7,853 nucleotides of DNA from Geobacter sp. UBA5608 (GTDB lineage Bacteria; Desulfobacterota; Desulfuromonadia; Geobacterales; Pseudopelobacteraceae), in the NCBI GenBank assembly GCA_002424705.1, contig DIKW01000023.1, positions 1 through 7,853 on the forward strand, in the 5' to 3' direction. Shown here one piece after another: positions 1-6,919 of this stretch (positions within the stretch are counted from its first letter, which is position 1; the number at the start of each line of letters is the position of its first letter). The notes beneath the pieces were generated by a model. The model saw nothing but the letters and a program-made list of their open reading frames with translations. It was not told the origin of the DNA and made no database searches. The translations under genes and the position numbers were made by a program.

Positions 1-138
1 AGTAACGATGAGACAGCATATTAGAATGCGGCAAAAAAACGCGCCGCAAAGCCGACAGCCACGAATTCTTTCTCGTGCATTTCCCGTTGGAAATCCTCTC
101 CAAAATGACATCTTTGTTTTCTGTTAAAAAAAAAAAAC

Positions 139-287
139 GTAACTGTTCAGCACTTACAAGAGTAACTATCTGTTTTGTAATATTTTTTCGCGCAGAGACG
201 CAGAGAAAAACTTTTTCTGTCCTTCTCAGCGTCTCTGCGCCTCTGCGCGAGATCAGCTGTTCATCTGCAACCAAGGTGAATAGTTAC
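139..287. repeat. MITE-like nested inverted repeat around palindrome copy 1
   Basis: The outer arms are GTAACTGTTCAG (139-150) and GTGAATAGTTAC (276-287), which pair at 10 of 12 positions once one is reverse-complemented. A second left copy, GTAACTAT (162-169), is a perfect 8-bp inverted match to ATAGTTAC (280-287). Further in, CTGTTTTGTAA (170-180) resembles the reverse complement of the A-rich stretch at 284-297. The centre is the long palindrome at 188-250. About 150 bp with terminal inverted repeats and no coding capacity is the usual size and shape of a small non-autonomous element or REP-type repeat. I did not identify a target-site duplication, so the mobile origin is an inference and the exact ends are uncertain. 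Confidence 0.4.
188..250. repeat. Palindromic CGCAGAGACGCAGAG repeat, copy 1
   Basis: The arms at 188-205 and 233-250 are inverted matches at 17 of 18 positions, separated by 27 nt, so the DNA or its transcript can fold into a long hairpin. Palindromes of this CGCAGAGACGCAGAG type are a recurring intergenic repeat in many environmental bacterial genomes (general knowledge; I could not search). The loop-side segment 203-231 is the reverse complement of 7596-7622 in copy 2, apart from a 2-nt insertion, so the two copies are related and inverted. This one lies about 68 nt beyond the stop of the minus-strand REC-EAL gene, where a stem-loop could protect the mRNA 3' end. Confidence 0.8.
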
Positions 288-317
288 AAAAAAACAGCAT
301 ACTGGAGTCCATTTTTT

Positions 318-1517
318 CTAAACCTCCATCAGTTTTTGCCGACGGGGCTCCCAGGCAGCAATCCACTCCAGCACCTCTGAACCGGGTATAGGTTTGGCGA
401 TGAAGTAGCCCTGCGCCAGATCACACCCGGACGCCTTCAAAAAATCCCAATCCTCCCGATCCTCCGGTCCCTCCGCGACGGTCTTCATTCCCAGTTGCCG
501 CGCCATGCCGAGACTGGCCTCAAAGATGGCTCTGGTGGCGTCATTCTGCCAGGCGCCGTGCACAAAGCTGCGATCCACCTTGAGTTCATCAAAGGGCAGG
601 TCGTGCAGTTGGGTCAGGGAGGAATGACCGGTGCCGAAATCGTCGATAGAGAGTTTGATCCGCTTGAGGCGCAGGCGGATGATGATGTCGAGGGCGGAAA
701 GAGGATCCTGCATCAAGCGGCTTTCGGTGATCTCAAGGATGAGATTGGTCAAGGGTACCCCCACCTTTTCTGCCGTGCGGGCGATAAAATCAGGAAAATC
801 GACGTCGTTGAAGTTGTCCATGGAGGCATTCACCGCCACCTTCAGATCAAGGCCGGCGTTCAGCCAGCAGCGGGTCTGAGTCAGGGCGGCGGTGAGCACG
901 ACCCTGGACAGATCATCGATCAGGCCGTGCTCTTCGGCCAGGGTGATGAATTGATCGGGAAAGACCAGCCCGTCATCGGGATGGCGCCAGCGCACCAGGG
1001 TTTCGACGCCCATGACCTGGCCGGTGGCAAGCTCCACCTTCGGTTGATAAAAGTTCTCCAGATGGCCGGCGACAATAGCCTGCCGGAGATCTTCGGCCCC
1101 ATAGATTTTGCGGGCGGCGCGGGGTGCCACCGGGGTACTGAGGGTGGCGGCGCGCTCCAGCATCTGTTGCAGCTGTTCAGGCTTTGCCGGTTTCTGGATC
1201 GCGCCGAGGAGTTGCAGCTTATGGGCCAGGGCCAGCCTTTCGGCGATCTGCAGGGTGCGGGTGTCCTCGCCACTGACCAGAACCAGCCCTTTGTCATAGT
1301 GGAGGGCCACCAACTGGCGCACGAATTCAATGCCGTCCATTTCCGGCATCTGCAGATCGCAGAAGATCAGAAAGATTGGGGCGGCGTCGACCGCCAGCTC
1401 GGCCAGGGCAGCGCGGGCGCTGTCACAGGGCACCACCTCCGCGTCGGTGAGAGTGGAGAGTTGGCGGTGCAGCACCTTGAGGACAAACGGTTCGTCATCG
1501 ATAATCAGGATCTTCAT
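318..1517 (-). CDS. Response regulator with EAL c-di-GMP phosphodiesterase output (RocR-like)
   Basis: This 399-aa cytoplasmic protein should hydrolyse cyclic di-GMP to pGpG under control of phosphorylation. Residues 1-120 form a receiver: acidic pair Asp7/Asp8, phospho-acceptor Asp54 in CDLQMPEMDG, Ser82 and Lys109-Pro110. Residues about 140-390 form an EAL domain whose signature reads ETL (Glu172). The catalytic and metal-binding set looks complete: Arg176, Asn230, Glu262, Glu265, Asp292-Asp293 in IDDFGTG, Lys313, Glu349 and Gln369. These fall at a constant offset of three from the positions I recall for Pseudomonas RocR, which has the same two-domain layout and length. There is no GGDEF or DNA-binding domain. 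The ATG lies 2 nt after the stop of the hybrid kinase gene and is preceded by AAGGA inside that gene, so translation is probably coupled and the kinase's Hpt domain is the likely phosphodonor. Family assignment is secure; activity and the effect of phosphorylation are inferred. Confidence 0.93.
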   Translation of the reverse strand: MKILIIDDEPFVLKVLHRQLSTLTDAEVVPCDSARAALAELAVDAAPIFLIFCDLQMPEMDGIEFVRQLVALHYDKGLVLVSGEDTRTLQIAERLALAHKLQLLGAIQKPAKPEQLQQMLERAATLSTPVAPRAARKIYGAEDLRQAIVAGHLENFYQPKVELATGQVMGVETLVRWRHPDDGLVFPDQFITLAEEHGLIDDLSRVVLTAALTQTRCWLNAGLDLKVAVNASMDNFNDVDFPDFIARTAEKVGVPLTNLILEITESRLMQDPLSALDIIIRLRLKRIKLSIDDFGTGHSSLTQLHDLPFDELKVDRSFVHGAWQNDATRAIFEASLGMARQLGMKTVAEGPEDREDWDFLKASGCDLAQGYFIAKPIPGSEVLEWIAAWEPRRQKLMEV

Positions 1518-1519
1518 GC

Positions 1520-4500
1520 CTATTTTTCCTTTTCATGTTTTGTTAGCCAAGCGCGGCATTCTTCCTCCACCGCCTTTAAGGCGATTTCGAATTCTGCCCT
1601 GCCGTGGTGAATGGCCTCCTGGTTGCCGGTCTGACCGGCGTTTTCCAACGAGGCGCACAGCTCGGCCAAGGTTGCTGCCCCGACGGTTCGCGACGAGGAT
1701 TTCAGTTTGTGGGCGATGGCCTTGACCTGCGCACCGTCGCCGGCCGCGGCGGCCGCGCCGAGTTCCGCGCCCAGACACTGGGCCGAGGCCAGGTAGTCGA
1801 CAATAAATTCGCGCACGGTATCGGCATCATCCCCCACCAGCCCCTGCAGCACAGTGATGTCCACGGCGGCTGCAGTCGTTTCACCCTTGAGGGGCTCGGA
1901 AAGCGGCACCGGCAAGGGTGGTTCATCGGTCTGGGGCAGCCATTTCTTGATAGTGGCCCACAGGGTCTGGAGCCGGATTGGTTTGGTCAAATACTCATCC
2001 ATGCCGACGGCGCGGGTGCGATGGACCTCACCCTGCGAGGCATTGGCCGTCAGGGCCAGGATGGGAATCCGTCGTCCGCCGCTCTCCTCCCGGCGGATGG
2101 TTTCCGCCAGGGTATAGCCGTCCATCTCCGGCATGTGCAGGTCGGTAAGCAGGAGACCATACTCACCCCCCCGCCACATGTCCAGGGCCTCCACCCCATT
2201 GTCCGCCACTTCTGCCCTCTGGCCGAGCAGGGCGAGCTGCTGGAGAATGACCTTCTGATTGATCTCGTCGTCCTCGGCCACCAGGATGAGCCGGCCTTGG
2301 GCGATGGACTCATCAATACTGGGCAGAGCAGCCCCGTGGTCAAAGGTTGTCTTCTGATCGTTTTGCTGGGGGAGCGGATCGGGAATATTCCGACCGGCTG
2401 CCAGCGCCACCGCCTGCACGAAGCTCTTCCGCCGCATGACAACACCATCCAGGGTGACCATCCCGCTTGTCTCCTGCCGGGCCTGCCGCCTTTTTCCCCG
2501 GGTAAGCAGTAACACGGCCCGCATATTAGGCAGGGCGGCAAAGGGGGCGAGCAGTGTTTCCCTGGGGATCATCCCATCACCGCCATCCAGAATCACCACC
2601 AGGGGGAACTTTGAAGACACAGGTGGTGTGGCGACAACATGGGCCCCGGCATATTCGAGATAGGCGGCTAGCCCAGCCCTGTCAAGATAAGGACTGTCCA
2701 CCAGCAGGCAGTCAATCTCGCTCAGATCGGGACACAGGCGGCGCGGCTGCTCCTCCGGGGCGGTCACAGGCAGGGTGACGGTGAAGGTCGTTCCCTTGTC
2801 CGGCAGGCTTTCTATCGCAATGTCACCCCCCATCAGGGTCACCAGTCGCTGACAGATGGTGAGTCCCAGCCCGGTGCCGCCAAAGCGGCGGGTGGTGGAC
2901 ATCTCGCCCTGGGAGAAGGGGGTGAAGAGCTGGGCCACGGTCTCCGGCGTCATGCCGATGCCGTTATCGCTGATCCGGATGACCAACTGTAGTGGCCTGG
3001 CCTGCGCCACCTCCACCCGCAGCGCTATCCGCCCCGGCCGTTTGGTCTGGCCGGGATCCGCAAACTTGATGGCGTTGCCCAGCAGGTTGTAGAACACCTG
3101 CCGCAGCCGCAGACCATCACCGATGACCAGTTCTGGAACCTCCGGGTCGATAAACAGGTCAAAGTGGATCCCCTTGGCAATCACCATCGGCACCAGCGAC
3201 TGGCAGAGATCCTCGATCAGATCCACCAGGGCGACCTCTACCTGTTCCATTTCCAGGCGGCCTGCCTCGGCCTTGGAGAAATCGAGGATATCGTCGATGA
3301 GCCCCAGCAGGTTGATAGCCGAGTCCCGGATAGTGCGGACCATATCGACCTGGAAAGTGTTCAGAGTGCTCTGTTCAAGCACCTCCACCATACCGATGAC
3401 CCCGTTCATGGGGGTGCGGATCTCGTGGCTCATGGTGGCCAGGAAGATCGACTTGGCCCGGTTGGCCTGTTCGGCCGCCTCCCGAGATTCAGTCAACTCG
3501 GTGATGAACCGTTTCCGCTCGCTGATATCGCGCAGAATGCCGGTGAAGAATCGCTGGCCGTGGCTGGTAAACTCACTGATCGACAGTTCCAGGGGGATCA
3601 GCCGTCCGTCTCGGTGCCGCCCTTCCACCTCGCGGCCGATGCCGATGATGTGCGGGTTTCCTTCGCGCAGATAACGGGCGATATATGCGTCATGATTGCG
3701 GCCGTGGGGCTGGGCGGGGAGCTGGGATACGTTGTGGCCGATGAGTTCTTCCGGGGTATAGCCCAGCACCTGCCGCACGGCCTTGTTGGCAGACTGGATG
3801 ATCCCCTGCTCATTGATGGTGATGACGCAGTCCAGCAGATTGTCCAGGGTGGCGTGAAGTTTCTCATCCTGCTCGAAGAGCAGGATGTTTGCCGCGGTCA
3901 GGGCGCTGGTCCGCTCCTCAACCTTGGACTCCAGCTCTTCGGCAAGCTGACGCAGGGCAAACTCGTCCAGCTTGCGTTGATGGATGTCATGGGCGATACC
4001 CTCCACCCCGATCACCTGCCCCGCAGCGTCTCGGAGCGGGAACTCGGTCAGCTCCAGCCAGCGGCCACTCCCATTCTGGCAGCGGGCCAGAAGCGTGTAG
4101 GTACTCTGGGAAGAGCTGTGTAGTACAAGGTCGGTATTAACCGCCACCACCTGGTTTTCCGGGCTGTCCATGAGATATTCCGAATAATGGCCCCGGAATG
4201 CCTCTGCGGGGTAGCCCAGGATCTGCTGGACAGAGGGGCTGGCGTACTGCATGCGGCCGCTGCTGTCGTGCGAATAGAAGAAATACTCGCTGCCCAGATT
4301 CTCGATCAGTCGGCGGTAGCGTTCCTGGCTCTCCTGGAGGGCGGTTTGCGCCTGGTGCATGAGGGTGATGTTTGCATGAACCATCACCACATAACAGGCA
4401 TCGTTGATGGTAAATTGGGAGAGGGTGCAGTAGAACCAGCGTTGCTCACTGGGGGAGTGACAGGGATACTCATGAAACCAGGTGCCTTGCTGGCCGCCCA

Positions 4501-6742
4501 GGATGTCTCGGATCCCCTGGGCGACACTGGTGGCATCTTTATCCCCTTGCAGCGCCGCCTGGTCGCAGACCGCAAGATAATTGGCCCCCTCGCTCACCGA
4601 TTGCCAGTCGCAGCCATTGGCCTCGGCGAAATTCCGCCAGGCCTGGTTGGTGGTGCTGATACGGCCATCGGCATCAAGCACCGCCACATGGGCGCTGAGA
4701 CTGTCCAGAATGGCGTGGATGAACTGCTCGCTGCTCTGCAGGGCATGCTCCGTAGCCTTGAGGTGGGTTATGTCGAAGATATTGCCCTCGAGGTGCAGGG
4801 CGTGGCCGTTGGCATCGAACACCGCTCGCCCGACTTCATGGACCCACCTTTTGCTGCCGTCCCGGTGGAGGATGCGGTATTCCATGGCAAATGAAGTCCG
4901 TTCGGCAATGGCCCGCGCGACTTCTTCTTCCACGCGCGACAGGTCCTCCGGCAGAACGATGGCGCTCCATTGTACCCGGGTAGCCAAGAAGTCTTCTGCT
5001 GTCCAGCCAGTAATCTCCCGCACCAGCTTACTCATAAAGGTCATCCGCCAGGGAGGGGAAAGTGTGCAGATATAGACGGCGCCGGGGACATTCTCGGCGA
5101 AGGTGCGCCAGCGTGCCTCACTGATCGTGACCAGCGCATTACGACCGGCGGCACCCAGGGCGGCACTGGCGACCAGCAAGGAGATCAGCAGTGAACAGCC
5201 GAGGTAGAGACGCGACAGGATGCTGGCACTGTCCTGCCAGACAGCGGTAGCCGGTTGGAGTTCGAGTTGCCAGCTCCGATTGGTAAAGTCTTTTGTTATG
5301 CGCCAGGCTGGGGTGGTCGCTGCCGGCAGGGTGCTGGTCAGCACGCGGGCTGGCTCGCCCGGGCTTATGTCCGTGACCCGGAAGAGCAGTCCTGTGGCCG
5401 CCGCTGCTTGGGTCAGGTCGGCAAAGAGTGCCTTCACCTCGTACAGGCCAACAATGAAGCCTCGCAGGGCCAGCCGCCGTTCTTCCAGCATGGCATCCCC
5501 GGCCGCAAAGTCTTGGCGATACACCGGCGTGAAGAGCATGAGCGCGTCGTGGTCGGTGCGCTGCTGAGATATGAGCCGGGTGGTGACCATGGTGCCGGTG
5601 TCGCAGGCCCGGGCCATCGCCAGCCGCCGCTCCTCCTGGAAGCCATGGTCATGGCCAAGCACCGGCCGGAGAGAGGCCCGCGCGGCGCTGAAGAGGATGG
5701 GGAAGTACTCGGACCGCTCTCCGGCCGTGACCGCTTGACCGTTGGCATTGACCTCTAAGATATGGGAGGGGCCCCCTTTCTGCCGCAGGTCTGCCTCGAA
5801 GGCCGGTCGTTCGTTCCCGGTCACTCGCGGCGCCCAGTCCACGGCCAGGATGGTCGGATGGCGGATGATGTCGGCAGTGAAGGTGGCAAATTCCTGGCTG
5901 GTCACCTCCTCGCTGGCGGCAAAGAAGCGTTCGAGGTTCGTCAGACCACGAATGTGGTCCGATAGATGGTGGAAGCCAAGCTCGCAGGTCTCGTTCATTC
6001 GATCGTCGGCTGCCGTCAGGGCCTGGTGCTGCTCCAGACGATCCAGACCCTGATGGGCTGCGATCACCAGCAGGGCAATGACGCTGAGGTTCAGCGTGAC
6101 TCTGGATAAAAAACGCCGGGTTCCTGGGTAGAAGGTGAGCAACACCGGGCTAAAGAGGATGACGCCAAGACTGTCGCCCACCCACCACAGGAGCCATTGG
6201 CTGACGATCTCGTCTGTGCTCATCCAGCCTCCAAGGTGGAGGGAGGTCACGGCCACGGTGGCCGAAATGAGGCAGGGCAGCGGTCCGGCCAGGAGCAGAA
6301 AGCGCCAGAGGTCGAGCTCTTTGGTCAAGGGGAGTGCTGGCAGGCAAAACCGCCGGGTCAGCCTCGCCCCCAGCAGGGCAGCCAGGGTCGCCCCGCTGGC
6401 CACGGCTGCGGCCAGCGGCATGACGGCGACGGACGGGTTCAGCGAAAAACTGTAGAGGAAGGCCCCGAGCCATACCCCGGGCCAGAGCCGGGATCCCCAG
6501 ATCAGCAAGGCGGCCAATGCCAATCCGGACGCCGGCCACAGCGGCGAGGCGTGGCCAGGATCGAGGACCAGCAGCTTTCCGGCCAGCGAGGCCGCGAAAT
6601 AGCCAGCCGTCACCAGGGCAAGGCGAAGGAAGATATCCCGGCGGCCCGTGGGGGGAAGGCCCCAGGAGTTCTGGGGCGTGGCACCCATGGGATCAGGTTC
6701 GGCCGGAGTCGCCATGCTCGAAGATGCGTCTATGTCGTTCAT
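1520..6742 (-). CDS. Hybrid sensor histidine kinase: MASE1-CHASE-PAS(x4)-HisKA-HATPase-REC-Hpt
   Basis: This 1740-aa inner-membrane protein is a complete phosphorelay sensor. Approximate domains are: MASE1-like membrane region 36-232 (several hydrophobic helices, PLWPASGLAL and WWVGDSLGVILFSP motifs); extracytoplasmic CHASE domain 280-440 (LAVDWAPRV, EYFPI, FTPVY motifs); membrane helix 508-532; PAS domains 541-660, 670-795, 806-925 and 958-1078, with a coiled-coil linker near 925-960; HisKA 1092-1160 with His1106 in SHEIRTPMNG; HATPase_c with Asn1223, DNGIGM (1259-1264) and GGTGLGL (1288-1294); a degenerate receiver 1343-1450; an intact receiver 1484-1602 (Glu1490-Asp1491-Asp1492, Asp1534, Thr1565, Lys1587); and Hpt 1628-1730 with His1678 in HKLKSSS. 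The ATG is the first start after an in-frame TAG; the only upstream purine tract is GAGAGAG, a weak ribosome binding site. The stop is 2 nt from the REC-EAL gene, the probable phosphate acceptor. The CHASE domain suggests a small periplasmic ligand, which the sequence does not identify. Overall layout recalls VieS and RocS1. Confidence 0.95.
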   Translation of the reverse strand: MNDIDASSSMATPAEPDPMGATPQNSWGLPPTGRRDIFLRLALVTAGYFAASLAGKLLVLDPGHASPLWPASGLALAALLIWGSRLWPGVWLGAFLYSFSLNPSVAVMPLAAAVASGATLAALLGARLTRRFCLPALPLTKELDLWRFLLLAGPLPCLISATVAVTSLHLGGWMSTDEIVSQWLLWWVGDSLGVILFSPVLLTFYPGTRRFLSRVTLNLSVIALLVIAAHQGLDRLEQHQALTAADDRMNETCELGFHHLSDHIRGLTNLERFFAASEEVTSQEFATFTADIIRHPTILAVDWAPRVTGNERPAFEADLRQKGGPSHILEVNANGQAVTAGERSEYFPILFSAARASLRPVLGHDHGFQEERRLAMARACDTGTMVTTRLISQQRTDHDALMLFTPVYRQDFAAGDAMLEERRLALRGFIVGLYEVKALFADLTQAAAATGLLFRVTDISPGEPARVLTSTLPAATTPAWRITKDFTNRSWQLELQPATAVWQDSASILSRLYLGCSLLISLLVASAALGAAGRNALVTISEARWRTFAENVPGAVYICTLSPPWRMTFMSKLVREITGWTAEDFLATRVQWSAIVLPEDLSRVEEEVARAIAERTSFAMEYRILHRDGSKRWVHEVGRAVFDANGHALHLEGNIFDITHLKATEHALQSSEQFIHAILDSLSAHVAVLDADGRISTTNQAWRNFAEANGCDWQSVSEGANYLAVCDQAALQGDKDATSVAQGIRDILGGQQGTWFHEYPCHSPSEQRWFYCTLSQFTINDACYVVMVHANITLMHQAQTALQESQERYRRLIENLGSEYFFYSHDSSGRMQYASPSVQQILGYPAEAFRGHYSEYLMDSPENQVVAVNTDLVLHSSSQSTYTLLARCQNGSGRWLELTEFPLRDAAGQVIGVEGIAHDIHQRKLDEFALRQLAEELESKVEERTSALTAANILLFEQDEKLHATLDNLLDCVITINEQGIIQSANKAVRQVLGYTPEELIGHNVSQLPAQPHGRNHDAYIARYLREGNPHIIGIGREVEGRHRDGRLIPLELSISEFTSHGQRFFTGILRDISERKRFITELTESREAAEQANRAKSIFLATMSHEIRTPMNGVIGMVEVLEQSTLNTFQVDMVRTIRDSAINLLGLIDDILDFSKAEAGRLEMEQVEVALVDLIEDLCQSLVPMVIAKGIHFDLFIDPEVPELVIGDGLRLRQVFYNLLGNAIKFADPGQTKRPGRIALRVEVAQARPLQLVIRISDNGIGMTPETVAQLFTPFSQGEMSTTRRFGGTGLGLTICQRLVTLMGGDIAIESLPDKGTTFTVTLPVTAPEEQPRRLCPDLSEIDCLLVDSPYLDRAGLAAYLEYAGAHVVATPPVSSKFPLVVILDGGDGMIPRETLLAPFAALPNMRAVLLLTRGKRRQARQETSGMVTLDGVVMRRKSFVQAVALAAGRNIPDPLPQQNDQKTTFDHGAALPSIDESIAQGRLILVAEDDEINQKVILQQLALLGQRAEVADNGVEALDMWRGGEYGLLLTDLHMPEMDGYTLAETIRREESGGRRIPILALTANASQGEVHRTRAVGMDEYLTKPIRLQTLWATIKKWLPQTDEPPLPVPLSEPLKGETTAAAVDITVLQGLVGDDADTVREFIVDYLASAQCLGAELGAAAAAGDGAQVKAIAHKLKSSSRTVGAATLAELCASLENAGQTGNQEAIHHGRAEFEIALKAVEEECRAWLTKHEKEK
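1527..1531 (-). promoter_or_regulatory. Ribosome binding site of the REC-EAL gene, inside the kinase gene
   Basis: AAGGA on the minus strand lies 9 nt before the ATG at 1517 and within the last codons of the kinase. It supports the chosen start and means ribosomes finishing the kinase can reinitiate directly on the regulator. Confidence 0.75.
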
Positions 6743-6828
6743 ATGAAAGTCTCTCTCATTTATTGAACTTATTGATTGCTAAAATAATATACGACATTGT
6801 TGTCCGCACCGTTCACCTCCCTCCCAAC

Positions 6829-6847
6829 CTCCCCCCGCTGGGGGGAG
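6829..6847. repeat. Perfect GC hairpin between tpx and the kinase gene
   Basis: CTCCCCCC (6829-6836) and GGGGGGAG (6840-6847) are perfect 8-bp inverted arms around a 3-nt loop. Read on the minus strand it lies 73 nt after the tpx stop. No T-run follows on either strand, so it is not a standard intrinsic terminator. It could slow polymerase, stabilise the tpx mRNA end, or be a remnant of an intergenic repeat; the C-rich sequence just before it (CCTCCCTCCCAACC) gives the same impression. Confidence 0.6.
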
Positions 6848-6889
6848 CAGGTGGCACTTTCATGCTTCGTTGTTCCCGCTTGCAGAGAT

Positions 6890-6916
6890 GGGGGGGGGGC
6901 ATAAAAACACCCCGCC
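6890..6916 (-). terminator. Possible weak stem-loop just after tpx, with a ten-G run
   Basis: The run of ten G at 6890-6899 can pair with CCCCGCC at 6910-6916 (6 of 7 positions) around an A-rich loop, 4 nt beyond the tpx stop on the minus strand. The position fits a 3'-end structure for tpx, but there is no U-tract after the stem, so a terminator role is uncertain. The homopolymer itself is prone to replication slippage and to sequencing error. Confidence 0.3.
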
Positions 6917-6919
6917 ACT

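Larger units (their letters stand above)
1..317. other. Intergenic region downstream of the REC-EAL gene, rich in repeats
   Basis: I see no convincing gene here. The segment is more AT-rich than the coding DNA. It holds a small GCGGC/GCCGC dyad (28-32 with 43-47, A-rich loop), a run of twelve A (126-137), the palindromic repeat at 188-250 and the larger nested inverted repeat at 139-287, both listed separately. Reading frames through it, including one over 75-380 on the plus strand, cross the palindrome and translate it into a low-complexity peptide, so they are not believable genes. No classic stem plus U-tract terminator is obvious after the REC-EAL stop at 318. A seven-T run (288-294, read on the minus strand) is present, but only a 9-bp TGGAGTCCA palindrome, too tight to form a normal hairpin, precedes it. 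Confidence 0.7.
6743..6919. other. tpx-kinase intergenic spacer and kinase 5' leader
   Basis: This 177-nt gap separates the tpx stop from the kinase start. The half nearest the kinase (6743-6800) is AT-rich and should hold the kinase promoter; TATATT/TATTAT-like hexamers occur near 6780-6790 on the minus strand, but I found no -35 at good spacing, so I do not call a promoter. The half nearest tpx is GC-rich and carries the perfect hairpin at 6829-6847 and the G-run hairpin at 6890-6916. Confidence 0.5.

Noticed and set aside
21..80. A 19-aa minus-strand small ORF with an upstream GGAGAGG
   Set aside because: The purine motif is too far from the ATG, and the peptide shows no conserved feature.
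1..111. A minus-strand frame starting at 111 and running off the left edge (37 codons)
   Set aside because: It has no Shine-Dalgarno sequence, lies directly after a poly-T stretch, and uses AGA, GGA and CGA codons unlike the neighbouring genes. It is too short to support.
75..380. A 101-codon plus-strand frame in the left intergenic region
   Set aside because: It runs through the A12 tract and the palindrome and overlaps the end of the REC-EAL gene. The SVSAPLRE-type peptide is the translation of the repeat itself.
495..1610. A 371-codon open frame on the plus strand opposite the REC-EAL gene
   Set aside because: It lies antisense to a clearly conserved gene, matches no domain I recognise, and long antisense frames are expected in GC-rich coding DNA.
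1604..2512. A 302-codon plus-strand frame opposite the kinase receiver and Hpt region
   Set aside because: Its composition is typical of an antisense shadow, there is no recognisable domain, and the opposite strand encodes well-defined REC and Hpt motifs.
3164..4123. A 319-codon plus-strand frame opposite the kinase PAS4 and HisKA region
   Set aside because: It is antisense to the conserved H-box and PAS domain and looks like a codon-bias artefact.
3508..4762. Cysteine-rich PAS2 as a haem or Fe-S sensor
   Set aside because: The region around residues 711-783 has five cysteines but in an arrangement seen in a common PAS variant (NYL.VCD and YPCHSP motifs). No CxxC cluster or haem-ligand motif is visible.
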